A DNA stretch of 64,000 nucleotides, from assembly GCA_002286715.1 (NCBI GenBank), contig NSJX01000045.1:166079-230078 (forward strand), written 5' to 3'. Both the position numbers and the translations under genes were made by a program. This document shows, one piece after another, positions 58,607 to 64,000 of this stretch (its first letter is position 1; every line of letters starts with the position of its first letter). The notes below the pieces were generated by a model. The model made no database searches. It saw only the letters and a list, made by a program, of their open reading frames with translations, and had not been told where the DNA came from. This DNA is from Dentipellis sp. KUC8613. Taxonomy: Eukaryota > Basidiomycota > Agaricomycetes > Russulales > Hericiaceae.

Positions 58607-59011
58607 AGAAACTTGAATCCCAGTCTCGCTGGAAGAGATGTATCATATCCTTTATGTTCGCTATCTATTGCCGCCATCTGAGGTTTTGCGACCAAACGGT
58701 CTCATGGGCCACGGAAATCCCCGGTCGGGGTCCGACATAGCCACGCGAAAGCCATGCGGCTGATTGAGGATGTGACCTTGATATACCATGGTACGTTCTC
58801 TTTGTTCCCGACCCTCATCCTGGCGAGCTTTCTTCCGACCAGACGTGCAATGTTGAATCACCCAGCTGCCCAGCACCTACGCGATCTTCTCCATTTCCTT
58901 CACGACTTGCTACTGCTAGAGCCATCTACCCCTCCAGCTGCCCTCTATTATCAGCCTCAGCCTCCGCCCCCCACGGTGTTGCTATCATCAACATTATCGA
59001 GGGGCAGCGGT

Positions 59012-59487
59012 ATGAATTCCATCAGATCATTGCCCTCTAATGAAGGCGAAGCACAGAACTTTGGGCCGCCTTTCGACGCCGCCAATGCAGACGTGATCTT
59101 ACGGTCCTCGCAATCGGTTGACTTCCGCGTCCGTAAAGCCAACCTCTCCGACGCATCCCCTTTCTTCGAGACCATGTTCTCGCTTCCCCAGCAGGGCCCA
59201 AGCGCAGACGGCCATCGATCTCGAAACGGCGACGACTACGTTGACGGCCTGCCCGTCGTGCAAATGCAGGAGTCCACGACGACGCTCCAGCATCTTCTCA
59301 CTGCCGTATGCCCGCGCATCCCGCTCAGCCTCCCCAGCTCGTTCGAGTTGTGCATCCCCGTCCTCGCCGCCGCCCAGAAGTTCGAGATGCACGCGAAGAT
59401 GGCGGCGTTCCGCACGGCCATGCGCGCGGCGGGCATGTATGACGTCCCAGGGACGCCGAAGGAAGTCCTCCGCGCGTACGGGATACT
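59012..59487 (+). pseudogene. BTB-domain gene, truncated after the BTB domain
   Basis: Starts at ATG 59012. The BTB segment (DAANADVILRSSQSVDFRVRK, LQHLLTAVCPRIPLSL, AAQKFEMHAK, GMYDVPG) aligns with the upstream gene at 57532. After AYGI at about 59487 the similarity ends abruptly, and Helitron sequence starts within a few bases. The rest of the gene is not in the window, so I treat it as truncated by insertion. The frame upstream of 59012 is also open, so an earlier start is possible. Confidence 0.6.
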
Positions 59488-59489
59488 GA

Positions 59490-62400
59490 CAGGTTCATGG
59501 AATTACCTTCTGTTGACGATGTCCACAAGTGTTACCAGCAATTCTACAATGCGACATCAAATGCCGCTGTTTCGCTTTCCATCTGTGCTGTTTGTGCGCG
59601 CGAGGTCGACACTCTTCGTGACCATGTCTCCACTTTCCCCTTATCGACTATCCCAAATGCCCACCGCCTCATTCCCTCTCGTCCTCACCCTGCCCACAAC
59701 TTATTTGATGGGAAATTGTTGGAGGCGGCTGGGGTTAGAGGAGAAGGCACATCAGCGTCTGTATCAATCTGCAAGGACTGTGACACTAGCCTACGTACCA
59801 AAATGGAGAAGGAGAAACCACCAAAATATGCCATCGCAAATGACCTCTGGATTGGCCGGGTACCTTGGGAGCTTGCTACATTGACGTTTCCCGAACAGCT
59901 CCTCATCGCCTTGCTATATCCACGTGTTTATGTTTTCAAGCTGTTCCCGAAACGTGTAAACGGCCACCGTGGAGATGCTTCGACTCTACAACGAGGCATG
60001 CGAGGAAATGTCAGCACGTACGCTATGAATATTGACGACATCGCTACCATGGTAGAAGGCAACCTCATGCCTCGCCCTGCGCATATCTTAGCCTCCGTCA
60101 TCTCAATCACATTCGTCGGCCTTGGAAAGCTGCCTCCCTCCTGGATGAAGAGAGTTTTCCGTGTACGACGACAAGCAGTCTCTGCTGCGCTTCGATGGCT
60201 GAAGGAGCATAACACCAAATACTATGGTAACATTGAGATCAGTGAAGAAAGGCTATCTGTACTTCCCGAGGACGACGTACCCGAAGAAATCACAGACGCT
60301 GTCCATCAATTGGACGACCTGCGTGTGCTAGATGGAGAGGTTACAGGATACGTTCCCCGTGATGACGAGGAACCCTCCGTAGGTGAAGGAGCATTCTGCC
60401 GGACATCTTCGCTATAGACTCATACGAGATAATTAGATGCCGCCATGGGTCAAGCTGCTGAACGAGGCCAAGAGACGGTAGACGAAGACGATAGCAATGA
60501 GAACGGTGGTGATGGTGAGTCGCTAGTACAACAGTGACAAACGTGAGAAGCTCACCCTATGTATAGATGATGATCCCGACGTAATTCCGCTGCAGGTGTC
60601 TGGCGCTGTCGATACTGACCTCACCAATGTTACTGCAAGTGAGCTCATGGCCTATGGTCTAGAAAATCTATGGTCAAAGGGACGCGAAGGCACATATGCC
60701 ATCAGACATGGCCGCAAACCTGTTAGTGATTTTGGACGTCCACGCAAAGGCGAGCAGAGGCCCTTCGATCCAAACCGAGAGAATTTCTTCGAGAAGGCAT
60801 TCCCCGTTTTGTTCCCGTATGGTCGTGGAGGCATAGAAGCAGATCGGCCAGTCTTGCTCTCGTTTACAGAACACGTTCGTTGGGCTCTGCAGTACCACGA
60901 CCGCCGGTTTCGCACCCATGAAACATTTCCATATGTTGCATTCGGGATCGAGCAGCGTCGGGAGGCTCTCAATTCAGCACGAATTCAGATGCGTCGAAGT
61001 AACTTCGAGGCGGACGCTCGTCTTCTGTCTTCTGTGACTGTCGAGAAACTTGAAGAGGCCGCGCATCAGGAAGAGCGTCACGAGCCTATCACTGACCCAG
61101 GCGTACGCTTGCTTCGACAACATATACATGCTACAGGAGGTCGTGTTCGTGGCTCAGATCAGGCTCGTTACAGTCTTCGGAGCCAGATCTGGTCGACTGC
61201 GCTTTTCAAAGGGCCACCAGCACTATGGATCACCATCAATCCCAATGATCTTCACGACCCTATCTGCCAGATCTTTGCTGGCGAGAAGATTGATCTTGAC
61301 GCGTTCCTTAGCACTGCGGGGCCTGACAAGCATCGCCGTGCACAGAACGTCGCAAACGATCCATATGCCGCCGCGAAGTTCTTTCATTTTATGATTGCCA
61401 CGATTTTGCAAACCCTGTTCCAAGTCGATGCAACAGGTCAATCTGTGAAGAGAAGCATTGGCGTTCTCGGTTCTGTTTCTGCTTTCTTTGGGACTGTTGA
61501 GTCGCAGGGGCGTGGCACACTTCATTTGCACATGCTCATCTGGCTGGACCATGCGCCAACTACAGAGGAGATGCAGGCACTCTTGAAGACGGAGGATTTC
61601 AGGCAACGCATTCGTGCATACATCCGACAGAATGTGCGTGCTTATCTACCTGGCCTGGGCTCCGAGGAAGAAGTCAAGGTGGTCCCTAACGAACCTGAGA
61701 TCGGGTACTCCCGCCCACCAAACCCTTCGGCTGAGGACTATGAAGAACAGCTCGCAGCGTATGAGCTTCGTCTTGCGCGTGCGAAGCAGATTCACACATG
61801 TGAGCCGCGGCGGTGCTTGGTTCCAGACGCACACGGTCGCCTCCGATGCAAACGTGGTGCTCCATTCGATATCGCTGATGATGATATCATCGAAGAAGGA
61901 GGTCGGGTACAGCCAAAGCGTCTGTACGGCTACATCAACGGCTGGATGCCAGCAATCTTGATCAATGTCCGGTGCAATAACGATGCTAAGGTTCTGACAA
62001 ATGGACGTGAAACGAAGAACATTACATTTTACACAACCGGATATGCCGCAAAGAAGCAAAACAAGACCCATAATATGTCAGCTATCATGGCAAAGGGATA
62101 CGCATACCACAGGAAGCGTAGCTCGTATCTCGACACCATCCGCGAGGACCAGCAAAAAATGCTTTTTCGGCTTGTTCATGCGATAAATCGTGAGCAAGAG
62201 CTCGCAGCACCTATGGTCATTTCATACCTTATGGGATGGGGAGACACCTATTGTTCCCATCGGTATACCCCGATATACTTCACATCCTTTATGGGGTCGC
62301 TTTTGAAGGTGTTCCCTTCCCTGACGAAGACTGGGTGAGTATTGATCCACAGCATCTTTCGCAAGCGCCACCTGATCGTTTTATGACCAGTGCACCGATG

Positions 62401-63603
62401 GCGAGAGCGCGCACTACGACAGAGAGTGATGAGGACTCCGAAGATGGCAAGGATGATAATCAAGCAGACGTACGTTATTCCTGATTTTGCACGCCTCGAT
62501 GATGGCCTTATGATCCTTCAACCAGAACGACCTCGTCACCCTGGATACGGATTCATCAGGACGGATCTACTCGAAAAGCCAAGTTGTCGACTACCGGCTC
62601 CGCGGACAGGAGTTGTCATCGTTCCATCTGCTGGATTACTTCGTTAATACCTACGAGAGCGAAGTCATGCCCCGAGACAGGAACACGACTGACCTAGACA
62701 AGGATGGCACTGATGCTGAACGCCGACCAGGTCGTCCGCTCAATGCACGTGTACACTATCTCCCCGAACATCCGAAAGTTTCTTCCAAACTTCGCATTGT
62801 GCGATCTGCCGGCCACAGCACCCTGCCAAACATCATTGGTCGTTGGTTTCCTCGTGCAGATGATGAAGAACTCACTGAACTATACCATGCTTCGATGCTC
62901 ATGCTTTTCAAACCTTGGAGGAACCTTAAGACCGATCTCAAATCACCCGATGAGTCCTGGGCTACAGCGTTTGAGGCGTTCTTCGCTACGGCCTCCGAGC
63001 GAGATCGCTATGCTTTAGCAAACACGCAGTACTTCCATGAGTGTCAAAGGGCAGCTGAAGAAGCTCGGATTCAACGCTCCCAGGAAGACGGAGATGATGC
63101 CGTGCTTCGTGCATCGGCGGCACAGGATCGCGAGGATCAAGATCTTGAGCTAGGAGAAGACGTCATTGACGCTGACGTGGAAAAGAAGATGTCTGAAGAG
63201 GATCTGGCATACCTGATTGCCTCGCAGCAGTCAACAGCGGAGCTGGCGCATGGCCGTGCCGCTGTATTCGGTGCACAACAAGTCAAATTGTTCCCGAGTG
63301 AGAGTTTGAACTGGGAGGTGTCCGGGAAGGCGGCAAGCTCGGGTACAGGTGGCGATGTTGAGAAGCTACTTGACTGGCGCAATAGGATGACGGAGGATGT
63401 CAACCGTCAAAATGCGGACATGCTACCAACCTTACCAGATCAGGACCCGGATCCTGATGACAATGGGCGCACGACGCAGTTGGGCGACTGTTGGGACCAA
63501 GCCCGCTTGGCTTGGGCCTCTACCCGAACAACCCCTCAGGGATAACAACCCTGGGACAGAGTGGTTGTCTGAGAAGACACACACGAGGATGAAGGTCACA
63601 TGA
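59490..63603 (+). mobile_element. Helitron with Rep region but no helicase
   Basis: Rolling-circle transposon fragment inserted in a BTB gene. Its left limit is near 59490; the right limit is not defined because the sequence turns into short repeats. The Rep-type module is complete enough to recognise, yet no Pif1-like helicase motif follows before the window ends. I could not find both Helitron termini (5' TC, 3' CTRR with hairpin). Confidence 0.75.
59497..63545 (+). CDS. Helitron Rep-type protein, N-terminal part
   Basis: Five exons can be joined in phase: 59497-60382, 60437-60514, 60567-62308, 62353-62469 and 62526-63545, giving about 1,280 residues. Segments include an N-terminal CxxC-rich part (ICAVCARE, ICKDC), then KFFHFMIATILQTLF, GRGTLHLHMLIWL (the two-His motif of HUH Rep proteins) and FYTTGYAAKKQNK (the tyrosine region). 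LVTLD and VVDYRLRGQELSSFHLLDYFV come later. In the fourth exon region either a 44-nt intron (62309-62352) or a frameshift must be assumed. The intron option keeps the frame and fits GT-AG, but the skipped sequence also reads like family sequence (FPDEDW), so a frameshift is a real alternative. Confidence 0.65.
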
Positions 63604-64000
63604 TAAGCAGTAGGATTCGAGAGTTGTTGGGTAGGTCTACTTAGAAGTAGACAACAACTTAGGAGACTAAGCGTAAGGACTACTGTAGCCTACTGCCCTG
63701 CTTATATACTAGTAAACTAAATATAGTACTTGGATGAGTAATCCATCAGTGCACAACAGTGTACAATGAGTAAGCAAATAGTGTACAGTAGTGCACACCA
63801 GTGCACGTCAGTGTCCATCATAGTGTACAGTAGTGAACACTATGAATAGCCCAAGAAGTATGATGTCATAGGTCTAAACTGGTGATGTCATGGGCCTAGA
63901 CCAATAAGATAAGCGAAAATAACTGTCCTTTGTAAGCCCTGATAAGCCCTTGATAACCCTTATCCAGCAGGGTCATGTGCTCGCTCTGGGTCATAACAGC
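63604..64000. repeat. AT-rich repeats at right edge
   Basis: Recurring GTGCAC/GTGTAC words at about 63740-63845, with AGTGTACAGTAGTG present twice. Two near-identical copies of GATGTCATAGGTCTA/GATGTCATGGGCCTA occur at 63860-63905, and several TAAGCCCT/TAACCCTT units lie near 63935-63965. No gene is seen. It may be Helitron-associated or a separate repeat. Confidence 0.55.

Noticed and set aside
63700..64000. CRISPR-like repeats at the right edge
   Set aside because: The window is eukaryotic, spacing is irregular, and there are no cas genes.

Overview
The window looks like nuclear DNA of a filamentous basidiomycete, most likely an Agaricomycete such as a polypore. It is GC-rich, most genes are cut by many introns of about 45-60 nt, genes sit on both strands without operons, and the mobile elements are a fungal LINE and a fungal Helitron. 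The gene models below were spliced by hand. I report one only where the exon phases join and the joined protein reads through, unless the entry says otherwise.

Left third (1-23.4 kb) is a repeat-rich, rearranged segment. It holds a fungal protein kinase cut by the window edge, two small one-TM hypothetical proteins (1470-2168 and 9550-10207), an intact CCT8 chaperonin gene (2890-4970), a decayed LINE (about 5850-7410), and two phosphatidylserine decarboxylase (PSD) copies. A second CCT8 copy (13520-15594) lacks its start codon. It is joined to a duplicated PSD/intergenic block at a breakpoint near 13520. PSD copy A carries a one-base frameshift, and copy B has lost the N-terminal coding segment that copy A keeps. 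A SnoaL-like gene next to PSD copy B marks the probable source locus of the block. Long stretches at 7.4-9.5, 10.2-11.5 and 15.7-20.6 kb show no supportable gene.

Middle and right (24-57 kb) is dense and conserved. In order it holds an SDR-like membrane protein, an intron-containing tRNA-Ala(AGC), an unrecognised small protein, a possible catalytically dead phosphatase-like protein, a Ser-rich single-pass membrane protein, a 2,127-residue Bem2-type RhoGAP, a C2H2-like protein, a mitochondrial carrier with 13 exons, two Erg26-type sterol dehydrogenase paralogs, an F-box protein, the APC/C activator Cdh1, and the SAGA subunit Spt7. CDH1 and SPT7 are divergently transcribed. Several genes are housekeeping functions (protein folding, sterol and lipid synthesis, polarity, cell cycle, transcription), so this part is ordinary core genome.

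Right end (57.5-64 kb): two tandem BTB-domain genes, the second cut off after the BTB domain by a Helitron. The Helitron Rep region can be spliced into one open frame of about 1,280 codons, but no helicase domain follows before the window ends in AT-rich short repeats.

I found no defence island, CRISPR array or secondary-metabolite cluster. The most unusual content is the mosaic duplication of CCT8/PSD, and a cluster of unusual splicing signals: three GC-AG introns, 10- and 11-nt exons, and a 6-nt first coding exon.
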